44,047 nt of DNA from Ruminococcus sp. (GTDB lineage Bacteria; Bacillota; Clostridia; Oscillospirales; Ruminococcaceae). The notes beneath the pieces are model-generated. The model was not told the DNA's origin and ran no database searches. It saw only the letters and a list, made by a program, of their open reading frames with translations. This document shows, one piece after another, positions 29,848-38,758 of this stretch (the first letter of the stretch is position 1; every line of letters begins with the position of its first letter). The stretch is taken from positions 1 to 44,047 of the forward strand of contig JAGCWY010000077.1 in the NCBI GenBank assembly GCA_017961625.1, read 5' to 3'. The position numbers and the translations under genes are program-made.

Positions 29848-32649
29848 ATGGGAACAAGATTAAAACGACTGCTGTTGTGTCTGCTAACTGTTGCGTCAAT
29901 GACTGTTTCGGGTAGCGTTTATGCTGACGGTGATGATAATACTGCTGATAAAGTGAACGCGGCGGAGACTGCCGCAGAGGACGGCTATGAAGCGTCAAAG
30001 CGCTCTGAGACCGTGGAAAAGGCGGAACTTTCGGCTGAGGATGCGGAGAAATATCTTAGAAAGATAGACTCCTGCGACGGCTATGACGTATACTTCAAAA
30101 GCAGCGATTATGATGATATTATGTGGGAGTCAGTCGGCGGAAAGCCGGAGAGCAAAAAGGATTATACTTCTGAGCAGCAGCTAATCGCTGACAAGATAAG
30201 CGAGCTTAAAAAGCTTGGGGAGCTGGTCATCATCAACAGCATGAGCGGAAAGGCGGCTGCTTCCTTCAATAAGGGTAGAAGTTGCGATGAAGGGGTACTC
30301 TATGTCAGCGAGGCGGGCAGATATTTCCTCATTATCGATGAGGACTTCAGCAGGGTCATAAGGCTCAGAGAGATAGTCTCCTCCCTTGATAGCAGTTACG
30401 CTTTCATATCCGCTGACGGGAAAACACTTGAGCTTCTTGACAAAGATATGAAAATCACGGATAAGAGCTTTTTATACAGTGGCACAGAGGATGGAAAAAG
30501 AGTGTACAAGTCCTCTGACGGTAGCTTTGCATGGCTTACTGCCGACGGCAGACACTATCTTGGAGCTTACCGGTATAGTGCGGAGAGTGACAGGCTGCGC
30601 ATGATAGTTGATGACAGGAGCGCCTCCTTCGGTATAGAGAACAAGGAAAACGGTTATATATGGTGGTCTTCACCGCTTGAAGCCTCACAGGACAGGATAG
30701 CCACAGGACTTGTTGCCGACGAACTCCGTTCCTCGAATATGCTTCGCTACGGCATACCCATGAGCCGTTCCGGCAACAATATGCTCCGTTCGGCTAACGG
30801 TAAGGACTGTGACATCGCAGTCAGCGATATCGAAAACGGTATCCGCATAGTTTACGATTATACCGAAGCAGGCTTTACAGTGCCTGTGGAGTACACCATA
30901 GAGGACGACCACCTCAGGGCGAGTGTAAGGGTCTCGGAGATAGTGGAGAGTAATCCTGCAAATATCGCTACCGAAATGACTGTTCTCGGCAGCTTCGGAG
31001 CAGCCTCTGACAAGGAGGAGGGGTATTTTGTTATCCCCGACGGCTGTGGAGTTCTTGTGCGCTTCAACAACAAGCGCTGCTTCCAGAACAATGTTTATCA
31101 GCAGCGTGTCTATGGAAATGATGTTACCGCAGTCCCTCAGAACAGGGGCGCGGTCACTGAGCAGATATACCTGCCAGTATACGGTATAGTCAAGGAGGGC
31201 AACGCCCTCCTTGCAGTTGCAGCTAAAGGTGATTCAAATGCCTATATCACTGCAAATGTATCGGAGCAGTCGAAGAGCAGCTACAATATATGCAATTTTA
31301 CGTTTATACTCCGGGGCACTGACAGCTTCTATATGTCAGGAAACAGCCACGACAAGTACACAGTTTTCGAAAGCGGAAGCATAAGATCGGACGATATTGA
31401 AATGCTGTACTATCCGTTATCGGGAAATGATGCGGACTATACTGGCATTGCCGCACGCTACAGGCAGTACCTCACTATGGAGAAGGGCGTTGCTGTGAAG
31501 AGCAGGGAGGATAACGCTCCTTTATACCTTGACCTCTACGGCGGGGTTATGAAGAAAAAGCCAATCTTCGGCATACCTCTATCCATGAAGACCTCTGTTA
31601 CCTCATACGAGCAGGCAGCTGAGATAATCAGCAGCCTCAGGGACAGGGGAGTGGATAATATGGTCGTTTCCTACAACAACTGGACAGGTGACGGCATAAA
31701 GAACAAGGTGGATACGGGGGCAAAGCCCTCCGGAAAGCTCGGAGGCAGAAGGGAGTTCAGAGACTTGACAGACCTTTTGGATGAATGTGGTTACAACTTC
31801 TATCCCGTGTCTGACAATAGGAACTTCCGCTCGGGAAACGGCTACTTTTCATTTACTGATACAGCAGTGAGGATATCGGGCTCATATTCACGTATAGTAA
31901 GCTACGACAGAGCTTACGGTATACCGGACGGCTTCCGGAAAAACCTGTCCCTGCTTTCTCCGGGATACTACGGAGAGGTGCTAGGAGGTATCTCGGAGAG
32001 TTACTCAAAGGCAGGACTTAACGGAGTTTCTCTTGCAAGCCTTACCACCTCGCTTTACGGGGATTACGGCAAAAAGAAGATATCGAGAGCCAGAGCTGAA
32101 AGGCTTGTTGAAGAGGGCTATGCGGCTGTGAACGAAAGTCTTGAAGGCGGGATACTTGCAGAGGGAGCCAATGCGTACGCTCTGCCTTATGTGAGTCATA
32201 TAACCGGAGTGCCGATGTCCTCCAGCAGGTTCGACCTCTTTGACGAGGATATACCCTTCTATCAAATCGTGATGCACGGAGTTATTCCTTATTCCACGGA
32301 GGCTGTAAACGGAAGTCCCGACCCAGAGGTGTTGTTGCTTATGGCGGCCGCCACGGGAAGCAGTCCGAGCTACGATATGATATATGAGGAGACCAACGTA
32401 CTCAAGGACACGGAGCTCGACGGGCTTTACTATGCAAACTACAGGTACAATATCGAAAGGGCTGCGGAGCAATATGTCTTGCTGGAGCCACTGCTAAGCG
32501 AGGTCTCGGACAGCTTCATCACCGGATACCGTAGAGATGGAGACGTAATAACAACAGTATATTCAAACGGCAAAAGGGTCGTGACAGACCTTGAAGGCAG
32601 GACTGTGCAATGGGATGGCGGAAATATCTCATTGGACACACAGCCATAG
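29848..32649 (+). CDS. Secreted DUF5696-type protein, possible glycan-acting enzyme
   Basis: The 933-residue precursor starts with a signal peptide (VASMTVSGSVYADG). A charged region follows (about 30-70), then a beta-rich domain with GYFVIPDGCGVLVRFNN and a conserved YGNDVT-like step near 400-425. These match what I know of DUF5696. Residues from about 560 to 850 look like a TIM-barrel-type domain (LDLYGGVMKKK, VDNMVVSYNNWTGDGI, GEVLGGISESYSKAGLNGVSLASL). I infer a glycoside hydrolase-like fold. In related Firmicutes such proteins sit next to sugar ABC transporters. It starts 12 bp after the Yip1 gene, lacks any lipobox or sortase motif, and may act on the imported substrate outside the cell. 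Confidence 0.75.
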   Translation: MGTRLKRLLLCLLTVASMTVSGSVYADGDDNTADKVNAAETAAEDGYEASKRSETVEKAELSAEDAEKYLRKIDSCDGYDVYFKSSDYDDIMWESVGGKPESKKDYTSEQQLIADKISELKKLGELVIINSMSGKAAASFNKGRSCDEGVLYVSEAGRYFLIIDEDFSRVIRLREIVSSLDSSYAFISADGKTLELLDKDMKITDKSFLYSGTEDGKRVYKSSDGSFAWLTADGRHYLGAYRYSAESDRLRMIVDDRSASFGIENKENGYIWWSSPLEASQDRIATGLVADELRSSNMLRYGIPMSRSGNNMLRSANGKDCDIAVSDIENGIRIVYDYTEAGFTVPVEYTIEDDHLRASVRVSEIVESNPANIATEMTVLGSFGAASDKEEGYFVIPDGCGVLVRFNNKRCFQNNVYQQRVYGNDVTAVPQNRGAVTEQIYLPVYGIVKEGNALLAVAAKGDSNAYITANVSEQSKSSYNICNFTFILRGTDSFYMSGNSHDKYTVFESGSIRSDDIEMLYYPLSGNDADYTGIAARYRQYLTMEKGVAVKSREDNAPLYLDLYGGVMKKKPIFGIPLSMKTSVTSYEQAAEIISSLRDRGVDNMVVSYNNWTGDGIKNKVDTGAKPSGKLGGRREFRDLTDLLDECGYNFYPVSDNRNFRSGNGYFSFTDTAVRISGSYSRIVSYDRAYGIPDGFRKNLSLLSPGYYGEVLGGISESYSKAGLNGVSLASLTTSLYGDYGKKKISRARAERLVEEGYAAVNESLEGGILAEGANAYALPYVSHITGVPMSSSRFDLFDEDIPFYQIVMHGVIPYSTEAVNGSPDPEVLLLMAAATGSSPSYDMIYEETNVLKDTELDGLYYANYRYNIERAAEQYVLLEPLLSEVSDSFITGYRRDGDVITTVYSNGKRVVTDLEGRTVQWDGGNISLDTQP

Positions 32650-32665
32650 AAAGGAGGAGAGAGGG

Positions 32666-33595
32666 TTGAGCACAGAGCCTGAAAAAAGCGGTGAAAAACG
32701 GCGGATAATGTCGTATCAGCGTAGAAAATCACTTTACGGCTATGGCTTTATCGGGCTGTGGCTAGTAGGAACTATTCTTTTCTTCCTCGTACCTCTCGGC
32801 AAGTCGCTGTGGTACTCCTTCTGCGATGTATCTGTGGATCCCGGAGCTCTCCGCACGGAGTTCACCGGTATACAGAACTACCTGACTGTACTCAATGAGG
32901 ACCCGTACTATACGGAGTACCTCGGCAGCGTGCTGCTGGAGACACTATGGAAGACGCCTCTCATACTAGTATTTTCGCTTTTCATAGCGGTGCTTCTCAA
33001 TCAAAAGTTCAGGGGCAGGACACTTGCAAGAGCTGTATTTTTTCTGCCGGTGATAATCGCTACGGGTCCAGTTTTCAGGATAATCAGCGGGGATATGAGC
33101 TCCACGGGAAACACTGGTGCGGAGCAGTTCTCCACTATGTTCTCGGCTGATCTTGTAGGAGACCTGATGCAGTTCCTCGGCATATACGGCATGAGCGACA
33201 GCATGAGCAGCTTCATAAAGACCGTTGCGGACAATATCTTCGGTATAGTCTGGAATTCTGGCATACAGATAATACTATTCCTTGCTGCTTTGCAGAATAT
33301 CCCCTCGTCCGCAAGGGAAGCGGCTATGATGGAGGGTGCAACCTCATGGGAGTACTTCTGGAAGATAACTTTCCCATACGTGACTCCGTTCATACTTGCA
33401 AATCTTATATTTACGGTTATAGATTCCTTCACGAATCCAATGAACAGTGTAATGAACCGTATCTCCACTATGAGGAGCCAGTTCGACTTCGGTGAGGCTT
33501 CGGCTATGGCGTGGATATACTTTGCGGTGGTCATAGCCGCTATAGGCATTGTAACCGCTTTGATAAACAGATCAATTTACTATGAGAATGAATGA
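32666..33595 (+). CDS. ABC sugar-type importer permease (MalF/LplB-like), second pair of the operon
   Basis: The 309-residue protein has a polar N-terminus, a first membrane segment (about 25-45), and a larger extracytoplasmic insert (about 140-190) than its paralogue at 25788. The EAA loop is at 218-238 (EAAMMEGATSWEYFWKITFP). TTG 32666 follows AAGGAGGAG by six bases; ATG 32708 is the alternative. Having a second permease pair but only one binding protein in the operon is unusual. The pair may serve a different conformation or product of the same substrate. Confidence 0.88.
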   Translation: MSTEPEKSGEKRRIMSYQRRKSLYGYGFIGLWLVGTILFFLVPLGKSLWYSFCDVSVDPGALRTEFTGIQNYLTVLNEDPYYTEYLGSVLLETLWKTPLILVFSLFIAVLLNQKFRGRTLARAVFFLPVIIATGPVFRIISGDMSSTGNTGAEQFSTMFSADLVGDLMQFLGIYGMSDSMSSFIKTVADNIFGIVWNSGIQIILFLAALQNIPSSAREAAMMEGATSWEYFWKITFPYVTPFILANLIFTVIDSFTNPMNSVMNRISTMRSQFDFGEASAMAWIYFAVVIAAIGIVTALINRSIYYENE

Positions 33596-33608
33596 GGAGG
33601 TGCGTAAA

Positions 33609-34613
33609 ATGATAGGCGAAACGGCTGCATCTGAAAAAAGAAAGCTGCGAGAAGTAAAGCGCAGGCGTACTGACAAGGCTTCCGCACAGAACATAGAGTA
33701 CCTCCGTCGTAGAGCCCTTGCAGGGAAGTTGCTGCCCTTATTCAGAGCGGTGATACTTATTGGACTTGGTTTTGTCATTATGTATCCGTTGCTGTATATG
33801 ATAAGCTGTGCTTTCAGGGAAAGGGCGGATATGAGCGACCCTACAGTAATGTGGATACCTCGGCATTACACCCTTAAAGTGATAAGGGAGACTATGGAGG
33901 CTATGGACTACTGGGAGACAATGTGGAATACTCTCGTACTAAATATAGGCTGCTCTATAGTGCAGGTATTCTCTTGTGCGCTGACGGGTTATGGCTTTGC
34001 AAGGTTCAATTTCAAGGGCAGGAAGCTGCTTTTCGGTATTGTGATAATGATGATACTAGTGCCGGCTCAGGTCATATCACTGCCGCTGTATACTCAGTTC
34101 AGATATTTCGGCATAAAGGGAGTGTTCTCACTGAACCTCATAGACAGCAGGTTGACTATGTATCTGCCTGCCATGACTGCAAACGGCATACGTGCAGGTC
34201 TTATGATATATATTTTCAGACAGTTTTTCAGAGGAATGCCGAGAGAACTGGAGGACGCTGCGTATATCGACGGCTGCGGTCCTCTCAAAACTTTTGTGAG
34301 CGTTATGCTACCAAATGCATCGGCAGCTTTGCTAACGGTGTTCCTCTTCTCTGTGGTGTGGTACTGGAACGACTACTACGTGAGCAGCACCTTCTTTACC
34401 AATACAAAGACCATAGCACTTATGCTGACAAATATCGACAACGAGCTGAAGCTCAACCTCTTTAATGACCCTACGGTGCAGATAAGCCCAAGGGATCAGA
34501 TAGTGTGGAAGGAAGCAGGCTGCCTGCTCTCCATAGCTCCTGTACTGCTGATGTATGTATTCATGCAGAAGCATTTCACAGAGGGCATCGAGCGTTCGGG
34601 AATAGTCGGCTGA
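33609..34613 (+). CDS. ABC sugar-type importer permease (MalG/LplC-like), second pair of the operon
   Basis: The 334-residue protein has an N-terminal basic, helical extension (about 1-40) that other MalG-type permeases in this window lack. Six membrane segments and an EAA-type loop at 215-236 (EDAAYIDGCGPLKTFVSVMLP) follow. The C-terminus FTEGIERSGIVG is typical. ATG 33609 was chosen because GAGGAGGTG precedes it; two upstream ATGs lack a ribosome binding site and overlap the previous gene. It is the last gene of the operon, and a terminator follows within 40 bp. Confidence 0.88.
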   Translation: MIGETAASEKRKLREVKRRRTDKASAQNIEYLRRRALAGKLLPLFRAVILIGLGFVIMYPLLYMISCAFRERADMSDPTVMWIPRHYTLKVIRETMEAMDYWETMWNTLVLNIGCSIVQVFSCALTGYGFARFNFKGRKLLFGIVIMMILVPAQVISLPLYTQFRYFGIKGVFSLNLIDSRLTMYLPAMTANGIRAGLMIYIFRQFFRGMPRELEDAAYIDGCGPLKTFVSVMLPNASAALLTVFLFSVVWYWNDYYVSSTFFTNTKTIALMLTNIDNELKLNLFNDPTVQISPRDQIVWKEAGCLLSIAPVLLMYVFMQKHFTEGIERSGIVG

Positions 34614-34614
34614 T

Positions 34615-34650
34615 AATATTCGCCCCTGGTTTGAGGGCGGATATTTTTTT
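34615..34650 (+). terminator. Terminator of the eight-gene ABC/DUF5696 operon
   Basis: AATATTCGCCC (34615-34625) pairs with GGGCGGATATT (34635-34645), one G-U pair, nine-base loop, followed by a run of T to 34650. Confidence 0.92.
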
Positions 34651-34689
34651 GATGAGACGAAAATATTTCAGCAAGATTTCGGGGCGATA

Positions 34690-34718
34690 TTGACAACAGA
34701 CTATAAAGGGCGTATAAT
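34690..34718 (+). promoter_or_regulatory. Promoter of the GDPD-acyltransferase transcript
   Basis: TTGACA (34690-34695) and TATAAT (34713-34718) are 17 bases apart, a full consensus sigma-A promoter, 30 bp before the start codon. Confidence 0.85.
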
Positions 34719-34748
34719 TGTAGTATATTGATTACCCGGAGTAAAAAA

Positions 34749-36566
34749 ATGAAAAAGATAATTGGATCTGTAGTGGTTTTCCTGAGAGCTATGCCGCACT
34801 TTCTTGTGTTCGAGCTTATATTTAAGCTCCTGTTGCTGGCTTTGGGTACTCCTGTTCTTGCGCTCCTGCTCAAGCTCACCATGAAGCTTTCGGGAGTTAC
34901 CTATCTGAACGATGAAAACCTATTTGTATACCTAAGGCATCCCTCGACACTTGTCGTTATCATCATGATGCTTTTTGCCTATGCCTTTTTCTCCTTCGTG
35001 GAGCTTTCTGCGCTCATAGCCTGTTTCTCATGCTTCAGCCAAAAGCAGAGGATACGTTCCGCAGGTATGTTCCGGGTTGGACTGAGAGCATTCCGGAAGG
35101 CGTTCAGCGGAAAGGGAAGGCTGTCCTTTTTTGCGTATATGGCTATCATGCCACTCGCACAGTTCTCGCTGTCGTCGGGTATGTTCATGGCGCCCCTCAT
35201 GCCGGTGCTGAGGAGGATATTCTCCGTTATAAACAACGGGGCTTTGGCTGTTGTATGTTACGTGCTGATACAGTTGCTGTTCATTATCCTTATCATAGGA
35301 GTTAGTTACAGTCTGCACTATCTTATACTCACCGACAGACCGTTCAGAGATTGCATAAAGAAGAGCAAGGAAAAAATACACGGACAGCGTCGGAAAATGA
35401 TACTTTCGGCACTGGTGTGGAGCCTCGGCATTGTGGCTTTCATAGGTATCGCGACCTTTGGTTTGAGCTTTATCGCGGTGCTTGTGGTCAAAGGCTTTTC
35501 AAAGCCTAATGCGGCTTTCGGAACGGCTCTTAAGATACTGAAATATACATGGAGCGCTTTCGTGGCTGTTTCGGTATTCTTCTCGGCTCCTTCCATAGTA
35601 TGGCTGCTGACTGAGAAGTTCATGAAGGACGAAACGGAAGAGAAGCTCGTGTTGCCCAACAAAGGATATGAAAAGTTCAGCAGGAAAAAGAGCGCCCTTG
35701 TCGTAGCAGGCATAGTTGCTGTCAGCTCGGTGATGAACATATCCTACCTGAGAGCACTGACAAGGGGAAATGTAAGCCTTAACGTTGGTATAATAACTCG
35801 TACACAGGTTACAGCGCACAGAGGCTTTTCGAGAGTGGCTCCCGAAAATACCATACCTGCCTTCAAGGCGGCTATGGACTGCGGAGCAGACTACATAGAA
35901 CTTGACGTTCAGCTTACGGCTGATGATCAATTGGTGGTTATACACGACGACAAGCTTGACCGTACCACCAACGGTAGAGGACTTGTTATAAATCGCACAT
36001 ACGAACAGATTAAAGAGCTGTCCGCAGGTTCGTGGTTTGGCAGCGACGGTGAGTTCAACGATGCTGAGATACCGCTGTTCAGGGACGTACTCGAATTGGT
36101 GGGCAAGGACATAATGCTGAATATCGAGATAAAGAAATCCGGAGATCCAAAAAAGACGGCTGAGACGGCTGTGGAGCTTATAGAGGAGTACGGCATAGTC
36201 AATTCCTGCTATGTAACCTCCTTCTCGTATCCAGCGCTGAAAAAGGTGAAGCAGCTCAATTCAAAGATAAAAACGGCGTTTATTGCAAACCTTGCAACTG
36301 CGACTTCTTATGCTCAGTTGCCCTATATAGATGCAGTGAGCATGAACTACATTTTCGTTAATCAAAGCGTGGTCAACTCTGCCCATCATCACGGAAAGCG
36401 CATATTCGTGTGGACTGTTGACAGGCAGAGCGAGATGCAGAAGATGATGGCTTTGGGTGTTGACAACATCATCACAGACCGCCCAGATAAAGCGCTGGAG
36501 ATAGTAAACTCCAAAAAGGTTGGCGATACGGTGCTGACCGTGCTGAAATATATTTTCGGAAGCTGA
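34749..36566 (+). CDS. Membrane-bound glycerophosphodiester phosphodiesterase family protein
   Basis: The 605-residue protein has an N-terminal membrane domain of about seven segments (about 5-345), as in proteins with the GDPD membrane-associated domain. A C-terminal GDPD catalytic barrel starts near residue 355: TAHRGFSRVAPENT, ADYIELDVQ and VVIHDDKLDRTTNG hold the catalytic His pair and metal-binding Glu/Asp residues, and NIEIKK and ITDRPDKA follow. It should hydrolyse glycerophosphodiesters or lipoteichoic-acid-type polyglycerol phosphate. CGGAG eight bases before ATG 34749 sets the start. No terminator separates it from the acyltransferase gene 84 bp downstream, which suggests joint cell-envelope work. 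Confidence 0.9.
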   Translation: MKKIIGSVVVFLRAMPHFLVFELIFKLLLLALGTPVLALLLKLTMKLSGVTYLNDENLFVYLRHPSTLVVIIMMLFAYAFFSFVELSALIACFSCFSQKQRIRSAGMFRVGLRAFRKAFSGKGRLSFFAYMAIMPLAQFSLSSGMFMAPLMPVLRRIFSVINNGALAVVCYVLIQLLFIILIIGVSYSLHYLILTDRPFRDCIKKSKEKIHGQRRKMILSALVWSLGIVAFIGIATFGLSFIAVLVVKGFSKPNAAFGTALKILKYTWSAFVAVSVFFSAPSIVWLLTEKFMKDETEEKLVLPNKGYEKFSRKKSALVVAGIVAVSSVMNISYLRALTRGNVSLNVGIITRTQVTAHRGFSRVAPENTIPAFKAAMDCGADYIELDVQLTADDQLVVIHDDKLDRTTNGRGLVINRTYEQIKELSAGSWFGSDGEFNDAEIPLFRDVLELVGKDIMLNIEIKKSGDPKKTAETAVELIEEYGIVNSCYVTSFSYPALKKVKQLNSKIKTAFIANLATATSYAQLPYIDAVSMNYIFVNQSVVNSAHHHGKRIFVWTVDRQSEMQKMMALGVDNIITDRPDKALEIVNSKKVGDTVLTVLKYIFGS

Positions 36567-36650
36567 TCGATAACGTGGAACGCATCGTGATATACAGAAT
36601 TATGACAGATCCGGATATGACATACAAAGAAAAACCGGAGGTAAAAAACA

Positions 36651-37868
36651 ATGGATAAGGTGAAGAAGTCTGATGCGGCTGTTGTGAAAAAGGAAAGTGA
36701 AGCAGCGGCTCAGGCGGCGGTAAAACCGTATTTTGCTGGCATAGACGTAGTAAAGATACTTGCACTGGTACTTGTGGTGTGCATACACTTCTATTTATAC
36801 AACGGCTTTTATTACTTTTCACTTACAAACTCGTCGGCGATAGGTCCCATAGCGTTCAGGTGGGTGGCATACTCCTGTGTGCCGCTGTTCATGATATCGA
36901 CTGGTTATCTTATGAAGAACAAGACGTTCAGCGCAAAGTTCTACGCTGGTTTGATAAGGATAATTGCTATATACGTCATCATAAGCATTATATGTATAAA
37001 ATTTAAGGAGCACCACTTCCATGAGGTGTTCACGCCTTGGAAGATCCTGAAGGGCTATCTTGAGTTTAACAATGCGCAATATGGCTGGTACATTAACTAC
37101 TATATTGCTATATTTCTTATCATACCTTTCCTTAATCTTGCAATAAACGGTTGTAAGACAAGCTGGCAGAAGTTCTTCCTTGTGGCAGCAACCGTCTTTA
37201 TCACGATATTTGCAAAATCCTTCTATCTTGGCTTCAATCAGAACGAACAGATAAAGGCAGCACCGGACTATCTCGAAGGAGCGTGGCCCATAGCATACTA
37301 CCTTACGGGTGCTTTCATACGTGACTGTCATCCGAAGAGAAATGTGCGCAACAAGCTGATGATACTTGCGGCGTTCGCACTGTCTCTGAGCTTCCTGACA
37401 TATAGTAGCTACAAGCATACCCTTTCAAACGATGTGAATGACAACTTCTTCCTTTCACGTCACTTCAATCAGTACGGAGCTTATCCAGTGTACGCTGTAG
37501 CAGTATGCATATTTTTGCTGCTGTTTGATATCACTACAAAGAACAAGGGTGTAAAGTTCGTGCTTCGTCAATTGTCGGGGCTCACTCTCGGAACATATCT
37601 TATCTCATATGTATTTGACAATATGTTCTATAACGGCTGGAGACTCTCTGAGAATTCGGCACACCATGAAGGCTTTAACCAAAAATACATCGAGGTAGGT
37701 GACAGATTCGCCCACTGGTACGAGATTATACCTAAGGTGTTTATCTGTTCGCTCATCTGCGGTTTCCTGATACATAAGCTCTACGATTTGTGCGCATTTT
37801 TGTTAAAGAAGGCAGCAACAACCCTGAAAAACAAAGAAAGCGATGAAGTTGTGAAAGCAAAGAAATAG
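36651..37868 (+). CDS. Acyltransferase-3 family membrane protein (OafA-like)
   Basis: The 405-residue protein has a Lys/Glu/Ala-rich cytoplasmic N-terminus (about 1-25), about ten membrane segments and the acyltransferase-3 opening FAGIDVVKILALVLVVCIHFY, in which the His is the usual catalytic residue. YGWYINYYIAIFLIIPFLN and GLTLGTYLISYVFDNMF match other conserved parts. Such proteins move acetyl or succinyl groups onto exported polysaccharides or teichoic acids. GGAGG nine bases before the ATG supports the start. It shares a transcript with the GDPD-family gene. Confidence 0.88.
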   Translation: MDKVKKSDAAVVKKESEAAAQAAVKPYFAGIDVVKILALVLVVCIHFYLYNGFYYFSLTNSSAIGPIAFRWVAYSCVPLFMISTGYLMKNKTFSAKFYAGLIRIIAIYVIISIICIKFKEHHFHEVFTPWKILKGYLEFNNAQYGWYINYYIAIFLIIPFLNLAINGCKTSWQKFFLVAATVFITIFAKSFYLGFNQNEQIKAAPDYLEGAWPIAYYLTGAFIRDCHPKRNVRNKLMILAAFALSLSFLTYSSYKHTLSNDVNDNFFLSRHFNQYGAYPVYAVAVCIFLLLFDITTKNKGVKFVLRQLSGLTLGTYLISYVFDNMFYNGWRLSENSAHHEGFNQKYIEVGDRFAHWYEIIPKVFICSLICGFLIHKLYDLCAFLLKKAATTLKNKESDEVVKAKK

Positions 37869-37888
37869 CCTATTTTACAATGAAAAAG

Positions 37889-37919
37889 CATTCCCTTTGG
37901 CTCTCTGCTGAAGGGAATG
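37889..37919 (+). terminator. Hairpin after the acyltransferase gene
   Basis: CATTCCCTT (37889-37897) and AAGGGAATG (37911-37919) pair perfectly with a 13-base loop. The following T-rich stretch is broken by G, so termination is likely but not certain. Confidence 0.65.
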
Positions 37920-37982
37920 TGTGTATTGTTAAAATAAAATTACTGTTCATTAAAAATTTACAATTACAATTTCTGCAAATTG

Positions 37983-38011
37983 TTGATTTATCCCCATATA
38001 TATGATATAAT
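37983..38011 (+). promoter_or_regulatory. S10 ribosomal operon promoter
   Basis: TTGATT (37983-37988) and TATAAT (38006-38011) have a 17-base spacer and lie about 320 bp before rpsJ. The region upstream (37920-37982) is AT-rich, as expected for an UP-type element. Confidence 0.8.
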
Positions 38012-38017
38012 AGTCTA

Positions 38018-38333
38018 CGTTGAGTGCGCCATGAGCGCACTGACTGCAGAAGATATGCGTTGAAACGGAAGGTTGCTGCCGGTATGGCAGGTAATTTCCG
38101 TGGAGTATGTCCGATTTTAAACCGGGCGAATGGGATATCGAACACAGTTTGTGGTTATTTTTCACGCAGCTTGCGTATGCGTGGATTATGCTCTTTTTGT
38201 GCTCATATTTTGCTAAGACCGCTCGGAAAACATCAGTTTTTCGAGTTTTTTTATGAGATGAAGCATGAAACACACGGAAACGTGTGATATTCCAATCTGC
38301 GTCCCCGTAATCATTTTCAAGGAGGCGAAAATA
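38018..38333 (+). promoter_or_regulatory. S10 operon leader with 5' stem and terminator (attenuation control)
   Basis: The leader starts with a stem, AGTGCGC (38023-38029) and GCGCACT (38035-38041). Near its end is a full intrinsic terminator: CTCGGAAAAC (38222-38231) with GTTTTTCGAG (38236-38245), ATCA loop and seven T residues to 38252. This sits 80 bp before the rpsJ start, so most control of the operon probably happens by premature termination. In other bacteria L4 (encoded here by rplD) regulates the S10 operon through its leader; whether this leader does the same is inferred. No open frame fits the leader. Confidence 0.7.
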
Positions 38334-38648
38334 ATGGCAGTCAACGAAAAGATCAGATTCAAGATCAAGGGCTACGATCACGCTACTGTTGATATTGCAG
38401 CAGCTAAGATCGTGGAGGCAGCTAAGAGAAGCGGTGCGAGAGTTTCGGGACCTATCCCGCTCCCCACAGATAAGGAAGTTGTTACTATCCTTCGCGCAGT
38501 ACACAAGTACAAGGACAGCCGTGAGCAGTTTGAGATGAGAACTCATAAGAGACTTGTAGACGTTATCCGTCCTACAGATAAGACAACTGCTGCTCTTGAC
38601 AAGCTTGAGATCCCCGCAGGCGTAGACGTTGTTATGGAAGTTAAGTGA
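38334..38648 (+). CDS. rpsJ: 30S ribosomal protein S10
   Basis: The 104-residue protein matches S10 over its whole length: IRFKIKGYDHATVDIAAAKIVEAAKRSGARVSGPIPLPT, then the loop that binds 16S rRNA in the small-subunit head, and HKRLVDVIRPTDKT at the second half. S10 also serves as NusE in transcription antitermination. AAGGAGG (38319-38325) precedes ATG 38334 by eight bases. It opens the S10-spc operon. The following 110-bp gap contains CCGCT/AGCGG and GACGG/CCGTC hairpins. Confidence 0.97.
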   Translation: MAVNEKIRFKIKGYDHATVDIAAAKIVEAAKRSGARVSGPIPLPTDKEVVTILRAVHKYKDSREQFEMRTHKRLVDVIRPTDKTTAALDKLEIPAGVDVVMEVK

Positions 38649-38758
38649 TTAACTGCTGTTACGCTTGGAATTACCGCTCGGGAAGCGGAATGACGGTGAT
38701 CCGTCGGTCAAGTTGATGCGTAAATCATCAACCAATAACCTAACAGGAGGAAAAGAAA

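Noticed and set aside
36819..37418. 199-residue minus-strand frame inside the acyltransferase gene
   Set aside because: It is a shadow of a well-supported membrane-protein gene, with no start signal.
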